From the NCBI RefSeq assembly GCF_023147585.1, contig NZ_JAHXOZ010000004.1, positions 1 to 64,000 on the forward strand: a DNA stretch of 64,000 nucleotides, read 5' to 3'. The stretch is from Micrococcus sp. EYE_212 (lineage in GTDB: Bacteria > Actinomycetota > Actinomycetes > Actinomycetales > Micrococcaceae). Positions 51,966-60,241 of the stretch are shown here, piece by piece; position 1 is the stretch's first letter; the number at the start of each line of letters is the position of its first letter. A model generated the notes under the pieces. That model ran no database searches. It was not told where the DNA came from and worked only from the letters and a program-made list of their open reading frames with translations. The position numbers and the translations under genes were made by a program.

Positions 51966-52401
51966 GGGGGTCCTAGGGGTGGCTGGTGCGGGGCGGATCG
52001 GGGCGGATCGGGTGGCGGCGGCGCGCCTGGTGAGGCCTTGACGAAGGCGCCGCGGGCGGCGGGACGGGGCGCGTCGTCGGGCCCCGTCGATCCCCATTCT
52101 GCACCCGGCGGCGGACGGGCCAGGACGGGCCGCCGTCGTCCGTGCACCACCCCGTTCCTCGCCTCGCGCAGGCTTCGGGACTCACCTCGTCCAGGCCTCG
52201 CCGCTCACCTGTGACGACCCGCACTTCCGGACCGCGACGCACGGTCCGAAGCGGCTGAAAGGCACGGGCGAAGCGCAGGTCGGGGGCCTGCATCCCGTCG
52301 GACCGACGCTTGTTCACGGAAACGCCCCCATAGGGCTCGGTCGAGTGAAGAGGAGTCGGTCGGTCGAGATCCCCCGGCCGGGCCCTGCGAGAATCTCGTC
52401 C
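51966..52401. other. 436-bp divergent intergenic region, no gene seen
   Basis: This stretch separates the leftward ABC exporter from the rightward thioesterase. It holds a short inverted repeat (CGGACCG at 52227-52233 with CGGTCCG at 52241-52247) and TCGGTCGAG repeats near 52340-52370. GAGAAT (52389-52394), seven bases before ATG 52402, is a likely leaderless -10. No coding frame with convincing composition was found. Confidence 0.5.
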
Positions 52402-53268
52402 ATGACCGAGACCCCTCGCCACGAAGTGACCCTCCGCTTCCTCGCCGCCCCCACCGACCAGGGCCACTCCGGCACCGTCGACGCCGGCCGCGTGCTCGAG
52501 TGGGTGGACAAGGCCGCGTTCGCCGCCGCCACCGCCTGGGCGGGGACCTACTGCGTCACCGCGTACGTGGGCAACATCCACTTCCGCGAGCCCGTGACCG
52601 TCGGGCAGATGGTGGAGGTCACCGCGAGCGTCCTCTACACCGGGTCCAGCTCGATGCACATCAACACGACGGTGCGCTCCGGCGACCCGAAGACCGGTGA
52701 GCTGAGCGAGGCGACGCGGTGCCTCGTGGTGTTCGTCGCCGTCGAGGACGGCAAGCCCGTCAAGGTGCCCGAGTTCGTGCCCCGCAGCCTGGAGCAGGAG
52801 CTGGCGCGCGAGTACGCGATCTCCCGCATCGCCGTGCGGGACGAGATCACCGCCGCCATGAAGGAGCAGGTCTACTCCGACGCCGGCACGGCCGAGCGCG
52901 TGGTCCTGCGCTTCCTCGCCGCGCCGACGGACGTGAACTGGGGCGGCAAAGTGCACGGCGGCATCGTCATGGAGTGGATCGACACCGCCGCCTACCTCTG
53001 CGCGACGCGCTGGGCCGGGCGGGACACCGTGGCGGTGTTCTCCGGCGGCGTGCGCTTCTACCGCCCGCTGCACATCGGCGACCTGGTGGAGGTGGAGGCC
53101 CGGCTGATCTACACCGGCAACAAGGGCATGCATGTGGCAGCACGCCCGCGACCTGCTCGAGATCCGCGCGAAGGCCCCCGGCAACCGCCTGCCCGACCAC
53201 CTGCTGGGCGCGGGCGGGGCCGGCGCAGGGGAGGCAGGCAGCGCGTGACCGGCACAGCTGGCGCGTGA
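52402..53268 (+). CDS. Double-hotdog acyl-CoA thioesterase with aberrant C terminus
   Basis: The 288-residue product has two hotdog domains of the acyl-CoA hydrolase type: VTLRFLAAPTDQGHSGTVDA then AFAAATAWAGTYCVTAYVG, and VLRFLAAPTDVNWGGKVHGG then YLCATRWAGRDTVAVFSGG. After YTGNKGMHV (about 53135) the normal continuation is replaced by an Arg/Pro-rich stretch of non-coding appearance. Another frame there (QHARDLLEIRAKAPGNRLPD, to a TGA at 53246) looks more protein-like, so a deletion or fusion probably joined two genes. Compare the intact relative at 58621. Activity is uncertain. Confidence 0.7.
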   Translation: MTETPRHEVTLRFLAAPTDQGHSGTVDAGRVLEWVDKAAFAAATAWAGTYCVTAYVGNIHFREPVTVGQMVEVTASVLYTGSSSMHINTTVRSGDPKTGELSEATRCLVVFVAVEDGKPVKVPEFVPRSLEQELAREYAISRIAVRDEITAAMKEQVYSDAGTAERVVLRFLAAPTDVNWGGKVHGGIVMEWIDTAAYLCATRWAGRDTVAVFSGGVRFYRPLHIGDLVEVEARLIYTGNKGMHVAARPRPARDPREGPRQPPARPPAGRGRGRRRGGRQRVTGTAGA

Positions 53269-53321
53269 CCCATAGTTTCAAGCCGCGACAGGGGTGACGT
53301 TGCGGCTCGAAAGTCTGGGTC
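53267..53321. repeat. Imperfect GACCCA-bounded inverted repeat
   Basis: GACCCATAGTTTCAAGCCGC (53267-53286) and its counterpart at 53302-53321 match at 17 of 20 positions around a 15-base spacer. The GACCCA/TGGGTC ends recall the hairpin repeat at 4029-4119. It lies right behind the damaged thioesterase gene. Confidence 0.6.
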
Positions 53322-53334
53322 GGTGGAAGGTGAG

Positions 53335-53367
53335 GCTGTGCCCGGGCCGAGCTGGCCCGGGCACAGC
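53335..53367 (-). terminator. Terminator of the small cysteine-rich gene
   Basis: GCTGTGCCCGGGCC (53335-53348) and GGCCCGGGCACAGC (53354-53367), a perfect 14-bp stem with a 5-base loop, 12 bases beyond the stop at 53380. Confidence 0.85.
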
Positions 53368-53379
53368 TTCCGGTCGGCG

Positions 53380-53571
53380 TCAGCGCCGGAAGAGGCGCGC
53401 GAGGAAGCCGGGCTCCTGGCCGCCGGCGCGGGCGGCCGCACGCTCGGCGTCGGTGTGACGGCCTCCGCACCACTGGCCGGCGGGCACGGTGGCCTTCACG
53501 GAGTCGATGTGCTGGCCGCAGCCGGCCCAGGTGGTCTTGCCGCAGACGTCGCACTTCGCAGGACGGCACAT
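53380..53571 (-). CDS. Small cysteine-rich protein, probable zinc-binding
   Basis: A 63-residue protein starting MCRPAKCDVCGKTTWAGCGQ, then HIDSVKATVPAGQWCGG. Cysteines at 2, 7, 10, 18 and 35 with nearby His form a plausible zinc knuckle. I recognise this as a small conserved actinobacterial protein with the CGKTTWAGCGQH core, function unknown; the C-terminal half is variable and basic (FLARLFRR). GGATGAGG-like sequence lies upstream of ATG 53571. Confidence 0.75.
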   Translation of the reverse strand: MCRPAKCDVCGKTTWAGCGQHIDSVKATVPAGQWCGGRHTDAERAAARAGGQEPGFLARLFRR

Positions 53572-53628
53572 GATGAGGTTCCTCTCGATCGGGGATGTCG
53601 GGGGTTCAGCAGTCGGCGAGCTGTATCC

Positions 53629-53661
53629 GGAGACCGCTATCCAGGCCGGATAACGGTCTCC
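53629..53661 (-). terminator. Hairpin after the cstR-like gene
   Basis: GGAGACCGCTATCC (53629-53642) pairs with GGATAACGGTCTCC (53648-53661) with one mismatch and a 5-base loop, 44 bases past the stop at 53705. Most likely a terminator; the TATCC/GGATA inner stem could also be an operator for the next gene. Confidence 0.55.
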
Positions 53662-53704
53662 AGGTACGACTCGGCCGGAAGGCAGGGGCCGGAGGTGGGG
53701 CCGC

Positions 53705-53983
53705 TCAGGCCAGGCTGAGGAAGAGCTTCTCGAGCTCCTCCACGGTCAGCTTCTCCTCGGACTCGGCGGCGCCCTCGGGATCGCTCACGCAGTACTTCAT
53801 GGCGGAGGAGACGATCGCGAAGCCGGCCCGGTCCAGGGCGGTGGAGACGGCGGAGAGCTGGGTGACGACGTCGCGGCAGCTCCCCTCCCCCTCGACCTCG
53901 CGGATGACGGCGTCGAGCTGCCCGCGGGCGCGCTTGAGGCGGTTGAGGATCTTGCGCTGGGTCTCGGCGTCGGCGGCGCGCAT
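53705..53983 (-). CDS. cstR: CstR-type persulfide-sensing repressor
   Basis: A 92-residue CsoR/DUF156 protein. The two reactive cysteines are Cys36 (EGSCRDVV) and Cys65 (AMKYCVSD), while the copper-ligand His of CsoR (position 61) is Ala. This C-x28-C pattern without His marks the CstR branch, which senses sulfane sulfur by cross-linking its cysteines. The operator at 54066 indicates autoregulation and those at 57092-57143 control of the sulfur genes transcribed toward it. Confidence 0.85.
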   Translation of the reverse strand: MRAADAETQRKILNRLKRARGQLDAVIREVEGEGSCRDVVTQLSAVSTALDRAGFAIVSSAMKYCVSDPEGAAESEEKLTVEELEKLFLSLA

Positions 53984-54065
53984 GGCGGGTCCTTTCGGGG
54001 ACGGTCAGAGAACAGGAGAACGGTGAGTCGGGGCTTGGCCAGGCCCACGCAGGTCGGCGCTCAGG

Positions 54066-54081
54066 ATACCCCCGGGGGTGT
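54066..54081 (-). promoter_or_regulatory. CstR/CsoR-type operator before cstR
   Basis: ATACCCCCGGGGGTGT, a GC-centred palindrome of the CsoR/CstR class, 83 bases upstream of the cstR start and just behind the TauE gene stop. Confidence 0.7.
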
Positions 54082-54094
54082 CTCGGGCGACGCG

Positions 54095-54853
54095 TCAGGC
54101 CACGAGGCCGGCGATCTCCGCCGCCAGCACTCCGACGCCCATCAGGAGCACGAACCAGCCGAAGCCGATCCGCAGGGCCCGGTCCGGCACCCGCTTCCCG
54201 AGCGCCACACCGATCAGCGCGCCGAGGACCGCCATGCCCGTCAGGGCCAGCAGCAGCCCCCAGTCCAGGCTCACGCCGGGCAGCTTGCCGGCGAACCCGG
54301 CGAGGGTCTGCGCCGCGATCACCATGAGCGAGGTCCCGACGGCGGCGCTCATCGGCAGCCCCGCCAGCAGCACCAGCGCGGGCACGATGAGGAACCCGCC
54401 CCCGGCGCCCACGAGGCCGGTGATCAGCCCGACCCCCAGCCCCGTGGCCAGCAGCCGGCCCACCCGGACCTTCCTCTCACCCTCGGGCTCCCCGCCGTCG
54501 CGCCGGCCCCGGATCATGCCCCGCGCGGTCAGGAGCATCATCACCGCGAAGCCGATCATGAGGACCGGCCCCGGCAGGAGCGAGCCCAGCGCGCCGCCCA
54601 GCACCGCGCCGACCATGCCACCGGCCGCAAAGAGGCCGCCCGTGCGCCATCGCACGGTGCCCCGACGGGCGTGCAGGCCCACGGAGACGAGCGAGGCGAT
54701 GCCCACCGCGAAGAGCGAGCTCGCGATCGCCGCGTGCGGCTCCAGCCCGGCCACATACGTCAGCAGCGGCACCATGAGGATGGATCCGCCCCCGCCGAGC
54801 ATGCCCACGAGCATGCCCACGACGAGCGCCAGGGCGATCGCGAGCCCGGTCAT
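54095..54853 (-). CDS. tauE: TauE/SafE-family sulfite/organosulfur transporter
   Basis: A 252-residue membrane protein with about eight helices in two halves, each opening with a Gly-rich motif: VVGMLVGMLGGGGSILMVPL and GLITGLVGAGGGFLIVPALV. This pseudo-repeat is the TauE/SafE hallmark. In CstR-controlled operons the transporter is believed to export sulfite or related sulfur anions made during persulfide detoxification. ATG 54853 follows the rhodanese stop by three bases, so it is co-transcribed. Confidence 0.88.
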   Translation of the reverse strand: MTGLAIALALVVGMLVGMLGGGGSILMVPLLTYVAGLEPHAAIASSLFAVGIASLVSVGLHARRGTVRWRTGGLFAAGGMVGAVLGGALGSLLPGPVLMIGFAVMMLLTARGMIRGRRDGGEPEGERKVRVGRLLATGLGVGLITGLVGAGGGFLIVPALVLLAGLPMSAAVGTSLMVIAAQTLAGFAGKLPGVSLDWGLLLALTGMAVLGALIGVALGKRVPDRALRIGFGWFVLLMGVGVLAAEIAGLVA

Positions 54854-54856
54854 CGG

Positions 54857-55510
54857 TCAGGCCCGCCCGGTGGCCGAGGGGACGGCGGTCCCCGGGGCGA
54901 CGGCGACGGCACGGCCGGCACCGGAGGCGCCCGACGTCGTCGGGAGGCCGCCCAGGACGTCCGCGGCGGAGCGCTCGACGGCGGGCCGGTTCCACGGCAT
55001 CTTCGACAGCACCGAGGCCATGGCGCACGTGTTGGACACCGCGGACCACGTGAGGCCCGCGCCGATGGCCGCGGGGATGAGGCCGAAGCGCCGCGAGCCG
55101 AGCTGGGACGCGACGGCGCCGGTGAGCGCGATGGTGCCGGCGGTCATGCGCACCTGGCGCTCCATGGCCCAGCCGGAGCCGCGGCGGACGACGTCGCCGC
55201 CGGCCTGGGCGTAGGCGCTGATGCCGCCGGAGAGCACGGCGGCCTCCCGGAAGCCGGCCGCGGCGAGGCGCTGCTGGGCGTCGGAGGCGCGGACGCCGGA
55301 GGCGCACACGAGCACAACATGCCCGTCGAGGCGCTCGGCGACGTCGCGGGCGCGCTCCTTCAGGGTGTCCAGGGGGACGTTGTAGGAGCCGGCGATGTGC
55401 TCGGCCTCGAACTCGCCGGGGGTGCGCACGTCGAGCACGAACACCTCGCCGGCGGCAATGCGCTCGCGCAGGGCCTCGGGGCTCACGGGGGTCAGGGTCG
55501 TGACGGTCAT
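54857..55510 (-). CDS. Rhodanese with C-terminal membrane domain (YgaP-like)
   Basis: A 217-residue sulfurtransferase. Residues ~10-100 are a rhodanese domain with the active loop VLVCASGVRASDA (Cys in CASGVR) after FEAEHIAGSYNVPLD. Residues ~120-185 are a DUF2892-type hydrophobic pair (GTIALTGAVASQLGSRR, LIPAAIGAGLTWSAVSNTCA), as in YgaP. It would move sulfane sulfur at the membrane. ATG 55510 is chosen for GGAG six bases upstream; ATG 55522 is the alternative. Middle gene of the sulfur operon. Confidence 0.85.
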   Translation of the reverse strand: MTVTTLTPVSPEALRERIAAGEVFVLDVRTPGEFEAEHIAGSYNVPLDTLKERARDVAERLDGHVVLVCASGVRASDAQQRLAAAGFREAAVLSGGISAYAQAGGDVVRRGSGWAMERQVRMTAGTIALTGAVASQLGSRRFGLIPAAIGAGLTWSAVSNTCAMASVLSKMPWNRPAVERSAADVLGGLPTTSGASGAGRAVAVAPGTAVPSATGRA

Positions 55511-55562
55511 GGTGGTCTCCATTCTGGGGCGTGTCAGGTTCAGGCGGGGCAACGCGGGCGGC

Positions 55563-57038
55563 TCAGCCGCGGACGCGCTGCTGCCAGGCGTTGTACGAGC
55601 CCTCGAGCTCGACGACGCGGAAGCCGTCGCGGCGCAGCGCCTGGGCGGCGACGATGTTGCGCAGCCCCGACTGGCAGAACGTCACGAGCGTGGCGTCCTT
55701 CGGCAGCTCGTCCTCGTGGAAGGCGACCTTGCCGGCGGAGAGCTGGGCGGCCCCCGCGTCGTCACCGTCCGCGCCCGCGCTGACCGGGATGGTGCCGGCG
55801 GCGTGCTCGGAGCGGTTGCGGACGTCGAGCAGGGCGAGGCCGTCCTGGCCGGGCGCGGCACCGGGGGCCGCGGCGACGACGTCGCCGGCGGCGATCCTGC
55901 GCTCGAGCTCCTCCGCCGTAATGGTGGCCGGGGCCTCGAGGTCGAAGCCCTCCAGGCTGGTGACGAAGGCGTCCGCGGCGTCCACCCCGACGCGGATCAG
56001 GTGGTCGCGGATCCGGCCGGCGTCGTCGGCGTCGTCCGCCAGCAGGATGATGGCGACGCCGGCGTTCTGCTCGGCCTCGGGGTCGAAGGCCCAGCCGCTG
56101 TGGGTGGCGGCCTTGTCCTTGGCCGGGAGGGCGAGGGAGCCGGGCACGGTGCCGGCGTGGATCTGGTCGACCGGGCGCGTGTCGGCGAGGACGTCCCCGT
56201 CCGCGACGCGGGCCGCGGCCGCCTCGCCGCTGAGCTCCGTGAGCGGGGCGAGCTCGCCGAGGACGGCCGGGCCCTGCTTGTTCTGGCGCTTCATGCGGGC
56301 GAAGTAGGCGTGGGCGTCCGGCTGGCCGTCGAGCAGCTCGTCGACGAAGCCCTGCTCGTCGTCCTTCTCGACGTAGGGCGCCCACCAGGCGTAGGCGCGC
56401 TCGTAGCCGACCGTCGTCGAGGGCAGGGCACCGAGCGCCTTGCCGCACGCGGAGCCGGCACCGTGGCCGGGGAAGACCTGCACGTGGTCCGGCAGGCCCA
56501 CGAACTTCTCCTTCAGCGAGGCGAAGAGCTGCTTCGCGCCGAGGAAGCGGGTGTCCTGGCCGCCGGCGGCCTCGTCCAGGAGGTCGGGGCGGCCGAGGTC
56601 GCCCGAGAAGACGAAGTCGCCGGTGAGGTAGTAGCCGGGGCCGTCCGCGAACGCGCCGTCCTGCACGAGGTAGCTCAGGTGCTCGGGGGTGTGCCCCGGT
56701 GTGTGCTGGGCGGTGACGGTGATGTTGCCCAGGCGGATCTCGTCGCCGTCGTGGAGGAGGTTCCCCTCGAAGCCGTAGGACCAGTCCTCGCCGCCCTCCC
56801 CGGACAGGTGGATCTGCGCGCCGGTGCGGGCGGCCAGCTCCCGGGTGCCGGAGAGGAAGTCGGCGTGGATGTGGGTCTCGGTCACGTGCGTGATGGTCAT
56901 GCCGTGGTGCGCGGCGAAGTCCAGGTAGACCTGCACGTCGCGGCGGGGGTCCACCACCATGGCCTCCTTCTTCGCCTGGCAGCCGATCACGTAGCTGGCC
57001 TGGGCCAGGTCCTCGTCGTAGATGCGCTCGAGCAGCAT
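55563..57038 (-). CDS. cstB: CstB-like persulfide dioxygenase-rhodanese fusion
   Basis: A 491-residue, three-part protein. Residues ~1-240 form a metallo-beta-lactamase/ETHE1-type non-haem iron domain: THIHADFLSG, QHTPGHTPEHLSY and LTGDFVFSGDLGRPDL, FPGHGAGSACG. A rhodanese-like domain without catalytic Cys follows (~260-375), then an active one (~380-490) with LVTFCQSGLRN. This MBL-pseudorhodanese-rhodanese order is that of CstB, which oxidises low-molecular-weight persulfides to thiosulfate. ATG 57038 has an AGGAGG ribosome site; two operators lie upstream. Confidence 0.9.
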   Translation of the reverse strand: MLLERIYDEDLAQASYVIGCQAKKEAMVVDPRRDVQVYLDFAAHHGMTITHVTETHIHADFLSGTRELAARTGAQIHLSGEGGEDWSYGFEGNLLHDGDEIRLGNITVTAQHTPGHTPEHLSYLVQDGAFADGPGYYLTGDFVFSGDLGRPDLLDEAAGGQDTRFLGAKQLFASLKEKFVGLPDHVQVFPGHGAGSACGKALGALPSTTVGYERAYAWWAPYVEKDDEQGFVDELLDGQPDAHAYFARMKRQNKQGPAVLGELAPLTELSGEAAAARVADGDVLADTRPVDQIHAGTVPGSLALPAKDKAATHSGWAFDPEAEQNAGVAIILLADDADDAGRIRDHLIRVGVDAADAFVTSLEGFDLEAPATITAEELERRIAAGDVVAAAPGAAPGQDGLALLDVRNRSEHAAGTIPVSAGADGDDAGAAQLSAGKVAFHEDELPKDATLVTFCQSGLRNIVAAQALRRDGFRVVELEGSYNAWQQRVRG

Positions 57039-57091
57039 GGGGTCCTCCTGGGATCGGGGCTGGGGCGACGACGGCGGGCGACGACGTCGTG

Positions 57092-57143
57092 ATACCCCCT
57101 GGGGTATAGCGGAGATCAGCGTAAGACATACCCCTGGGGGTAT
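57092..57143 (-). promoter_or_regulatory. Two CstR-type operators before the cstB-rhodanese-tauE operon
   Basis: ATACCCCCTGGGGTAT (57092-57107) and ATACCCCTGGGGGTAT (57128-57143), both near-perfect palindromes 36 bp apart, within 105 bp upstream of the cstB-like start. The tandem spacing suggests cooperative repression. Confidence 0.85.
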
Positions 57144-57348
57144 GCAAGCAGGAGGGCGCCCCACAGCGCGAGGGACTCACAGCGGTCGAAACGGAGGGGT
57201 CGCGCAGGGGGGCGAGGGCGCCGGGGCTGGGGGGGGGAAGGACTGCGACGGAGAGCCGGCGGCCGACGCCCCGGGTCGGCGCCCCGGATGCTCGGCGCCT
57301 CAGTGCCTCAGTGCCTCAGACGTTCGGCGCCCCGGAGGCCCTGCCCCG
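57144..57348. other. Intergenic G-rich region, no gene
   Basis: A 205-bp stretch with a run of nine G (about 57229-57237), repeated CGGCGCCCCGG motifs and a triple CTCAGTGC/CTCAGACG repeat near 57300-57320. It contains the cardiolipin synthase 3' flank. No coding or RNA gene is supported. Confidence 0.5.
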
Positions 57349-58611
57349 TCAGAGCAGCGGGCGCAGCGGCACGAGCAGGGTCTCCACCACGCGGGCGATG
57401 CCGTGGCGGTCCTCCCAGCGCGGCGAGGTGACCACGTCGCAGTGGGCGGCGTCGGCGCGGAAGATCTCCTCCATGCGGGCGGCGAACTCGGCACCCACCA
57501 CGGAGAGGTTCGTCTCGTAGTTGTAGCCCAGGGAGAGGCGGTCGATGTTGGCGGTGCCCACGGTGCCCCACTCACCGTCCACGGTGGCGGTCTTGGCGTG
57601 GATCATGCTCGCCCTGTAGAGCAGGACCGTGATGCCGGCCTCGAGCATCTCGGCGTAGAACCCGCGGGAGACCCAGTCGGCCACCACGTGGTTGGAGTCC
57701 TTGGGCAGCATGACCTGCACGTCCACCCCCCTGCGTGCGGCGTCCTTGAGCGCCTCGAGGATCTGCTGGTCCGGGATGAAGTACGGGGTGTTGATGTAGA
57801 TGTGGTCCCGCGCCCGCTCGATCGCCTCGAGGTACACGCGGCGGACCGGGTAGACCAGCTGGATCGGCAGGTTGGAGGCCACGGTGACGGCCTGGTTCCA
57901 GGAGTCCGGCGTGTGCCACTCCATGCGCTCCTCGGGCGCGTGGCCCGCGTTCCACACGGTGGCGATCGAGTGGTCCAGCCCCCAGACCGCCGGCCCCACC
58001 TGGCGCACGTGCGTGTCCCGCCAGTGGTGGGCGTAGTCGTCGCCGAGGTTGTAGCCGCCCACGAACCCCACCTCGTGGTCCACCACGAGGATCTTGGAGT
58101 GGTTGAAGCCGGTGTGCCGCACGATCCCCCGCCAGTACGGGCGGGTGAAGGCCGGCATCCGGTACACCTGCACGGCGGGATGGAACTGCCGGTAGAACCG
58201 GGGGCTCACCACGAGGTTGGCGAAGCCGTCGTAGGAGATCCACACCCGCACGCCGCGCTCGGCCGCCCGGTTGACCGCGTCCATGAACCGCTGGCCGGTC
58301 TCGTCGCCCTTCCAGATGTACGTCTCGAGCTTGACGGACTCGCGGGCGTCGTCGATCGCGGCGATCATCGCCTCGAAGAGCTCCTCGCCGGAGGTGAAGA
58401 TGCTCACGGAGGACTCCCCGGCCTCGACGTGGAACGTGCCCGGCCGCTGGGCGGGACGCTGCTTTCGTCCGCGGCGCTTGACGACGTCGATCCCGGTGAG
58501 CGCGACCGCGGTCACGGCGGGGAGGACGACGAGGGCGGCGGCTCCGGCGGTGAGGCCGCGGACCACGAGCCGGCGGAGGGCGGGGCGTCCGGGGACGGGG
58601 ATCTCGTTCAT
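57349..58611 (-). CDS. cls: Cardiolipin synthase (phospholipase D family)
   Basis: A 420-residue membrane enzyme joining phosphatidylglycerol molecules. One N-terminal helix (AAALVVLPAVTAVALTG) anchors it. The two PLD HKD motifs are present: FNHSKILVVDHEVGFVGG (~190) and MIHAKTATVDGEWGTVGTAN (~345). The usual second N-terminal helix of classic Cls is missing, making it a short, PLD-type variant. ATG 58611 follows the thioesterase stop (58621) by 9 bases, so they may be co-transcribed. Confidence 0.9.
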   Translation of the reverse strand: MNEIPVPGRPALRRLVVRGLTAGAAALVVLPAVTAVALTGIDVVKRRGRKQRPAQRPGTFHVEAGESSVSIFTSGEELFEAMIAAIDDARESVKLETYIWKGDETGQRFMDAVNRAAERGVRVWISYDGFANLVVSPRFYRQFHPAVQVYRMPAFTRPYWRGIVRHTGFNHSKILVVDHEVGFVGGYNLGDDYAHHWRDTHVRQVGPAVWGLDHSIATVWNAGHAPEERMEWHTPDSWNQAVTVASNLPIQLVYPVRRVYLEAIERARDHIYINTPYFIPDQQILEALKDAARRGVDVQVMLPKDSNHVVADWVSRGFYAEMLEAGITVLLYRASMIHAKTATVDGEWGTVGTANIDRLSLGYNYETNLSVVGAEFAARMEEIFRADAAHCDVVTSPRWEDRHGIARVVETLLVPLRPLL

Positions 58612-58620
58612 CCGCGCATT

Positions 58621-59580
58621 CTACGGACGGGCGTACGTCCAGGCCGCCCCCATCTCGGAGCGCAGGCGCACGAGCTCGACCGCGGACTCCTCGAGCCGCC
58701 GGGCGGCCTCGCTCACGGGCACGTAGCGCCGCACGACGCCGGCGCGGCCCTCGTCCGAGACGTCCACCATCACCGAGATCGAGTGGGCCACGAGCCGGGG
58801 GCGCCGGCTCGTGCGACGCCCGGCGTACACGCGCAGAGCCACGTGCATGGAGCGGTCCGTGGTGTGCACCAGGAGGGCGTCCACCCGCACGAGGTCGCCG
58901 ACCCGCACGTTGCGCACGAACCGCACGCCGCCGGCGAACACGGCCACCACGTTCTCGTGGCCCGTCCAGCGTGCCGCACACACGCCCGCGGCCTCGTCCA
59001 CCCAGCGCATGACCGCGCCGGCGTTCACGGTGCCGCCCACGGTGGCCTCGGACGTGGGGGCGAGGAAGGAGAGGGTGGTCATCTCCTCGAGGTCCGCGGC
59101 GGAGGCGGGGAAGGGCAGCTCGGCCATCCCCCGCTCCACCTCGCGCCGGGCCACGGTGGAGCGCCGGGCCTGCTCGTCGCGCTCGACCTGGTTCGGGGTG
59201 GCGGGGACCCACTGGGGGACGGCGAGGCGGGTGCCGCCCTCCTCGGCCGAGTACACCGCGATGGAGGAGGTGCAGACCGTGGGGTCGCCGGCGGCGTCGG
59301 GGATCTCCGGCAGCATCAGGCGCGTCTGCACGTGCACGTCGGAGCCGTCCGTGTGCACGACGCGCGCCTGCACCGTGGCCTGCGTGTCCACGGGCACGGC
59401 GTGGCGGAACTGCATGTTCCCCATGTAGCGGGCGCGCACGAAGGAGCCGGACCAGCTCGCGGCGACGGCATAGCAGACCTTGTCGATCCAGGAGATCGCG
59501 GTGCCGGCGTCCACGATCCCGGAGGGATGGTCGAAGCTGTCCGCCCGGAAGTCGAGGGACAGGGCTCCGATGTGCTTCAT
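58621..59580 (-). CDS. Double-hotdog acyl-CoA thioesterase
   Basis: A 319-residue enzyme with two hotdog domains: LSLDFRADSFDHPSGIVDAG with VCYAVAASWSGSFVRARYMG, and LSFLAPTSEATVGGTVNAGA with GVCAARWTGHENVVAVFAGG. It serves as intact reference for the damaged relative at 52402. It likely hydrolyses medium- or long-chain acyl-CoA in the cytoplasm. ATG 59580 is seven bases after TACGTT (leaderless). Confidence 0.8.
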   Translation of the reverse strand: MKHIGALSLDFRADSFDHPSGIVDAGTAISWIDKVCYAVAASWSGSFVRARYMGNMQFRHAVPVDTQATVQARVVHTDGSDVHVQTRLMLPEIPDAAGDPTVCTSSIAVYSAEEGGTRLAVPQWVPATPNQVERDEQARRSTVARREVERGMAELPFPASAADLEEMTTLSFLAPTSEATVGGTVNAGAVMRWVDEAAGVCAARWTGHENVVAVFAGGVRFVRNVRVGDLVRVDALLVHTTDRSMHVALRVYAGRRTSRRPRLVAHSISVMVDVSDEGRAGVVRRYVPVSEAARRLEESAVELVRLRSEMGAAWTYARP

Positions 59581-59624
59581 GTCACCGAACGTATCACCGC
59601 CCCGGTCAGCGGGAGAATGGGCGC

Positions 59625-60233
59625 ATGACCCCCCGCGAACCCCTGCCGCTGCCCGCGGAACCGCAGACTCCCCTCAACCGCCTCTCCCGCCGCGTGGCGC
59701 GCGCCGTGGAGGAGCGCGGCGAGGCCGCCGTCGTGGGTGTGGCCACGCGCCTGCTGGCCGGTTCCAGCACCCCGGAGGACGTCACCTCGGGGGCGGCCCA
59801 GGCCATCCTGGGCGACGACGACGCCCTCACCCCCGCCGCGGCCGGCGCCCTGGCGCTCACGCGCGCCTGGCACCGCCGGGCCCTGCCCGCCCTGGTGGCC
59901 GCCCTCGACGCCCCCGAGCCCGAGGTGCGCTCCGCGGTGCACCTCGTGCTGGCCGCACGGGCCGACGCCCTGCGCGCCGATGCCGCGGTGGACCACGCGC
60001 TCGTGGACCGCGTCGGCGCAGGGTGCTGCGACCCGGACCCTGAGGTCCGCGCGTCGGCGGCCTCTGCCCTGGGCGCCCTGGCCGGCCCGAACGACCTCGA
60101 GGCCGCCGTGCCCGTGCTCTCCGCCCTGGTGATGGACGTGGATGCGGACATCGCTGCCGCGGCGGAGCTCGCCCTGGACCACCTCGCCGAGCGCCTGGAC
60201 CGCCCCGAGCTGCGCGCGAGCACGGACTTCTGA
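59625..60233 (+). CDS. HEAT-like helical repeat protein
   Basis: A 202-residue, Ala-rich all-helical protein with degenerate repeats (LPALVAALDAPEPEVRSAVH, CCDPDPEVRASAASALGALA, LVMDVDADIAAAAELALDHL) resembling HEAT or PBS-lyase repeats. Such scaffolds bind proteins or nucleic acids; no specific role can be read. ATG 59625 follows GAGAAT by six bases. The methyltransferase gene starts 8 bases after its stop, so they probably share a transcript. Confidence 0.65.
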   Translation: MTPREPLPLPAEPQTPLNRLSRRVARAVEERGEAAVVGVATRLLAGSSTPEDVTSGAAQAILGDDDALTPAAAGALALTRAWHRRALPALVAALDAPEPEVRSAVHLVLAARADALRADAAVDHALVDRVGAGCCDPDPEVRASAASALGALAGPNDLEAAVPVLSALVMDVDADIAAAAELALDHLAERLDRPELRASTDF

Positions 60234-60241
60234 GCCGCGCC

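Noticed and set aside
57295-57325. CRISPR-like short repeats (CTCAGTGC)
   Set aside because: Units are under 10 bp, directly adjacent and lack spacers; no cas genes are in the window.
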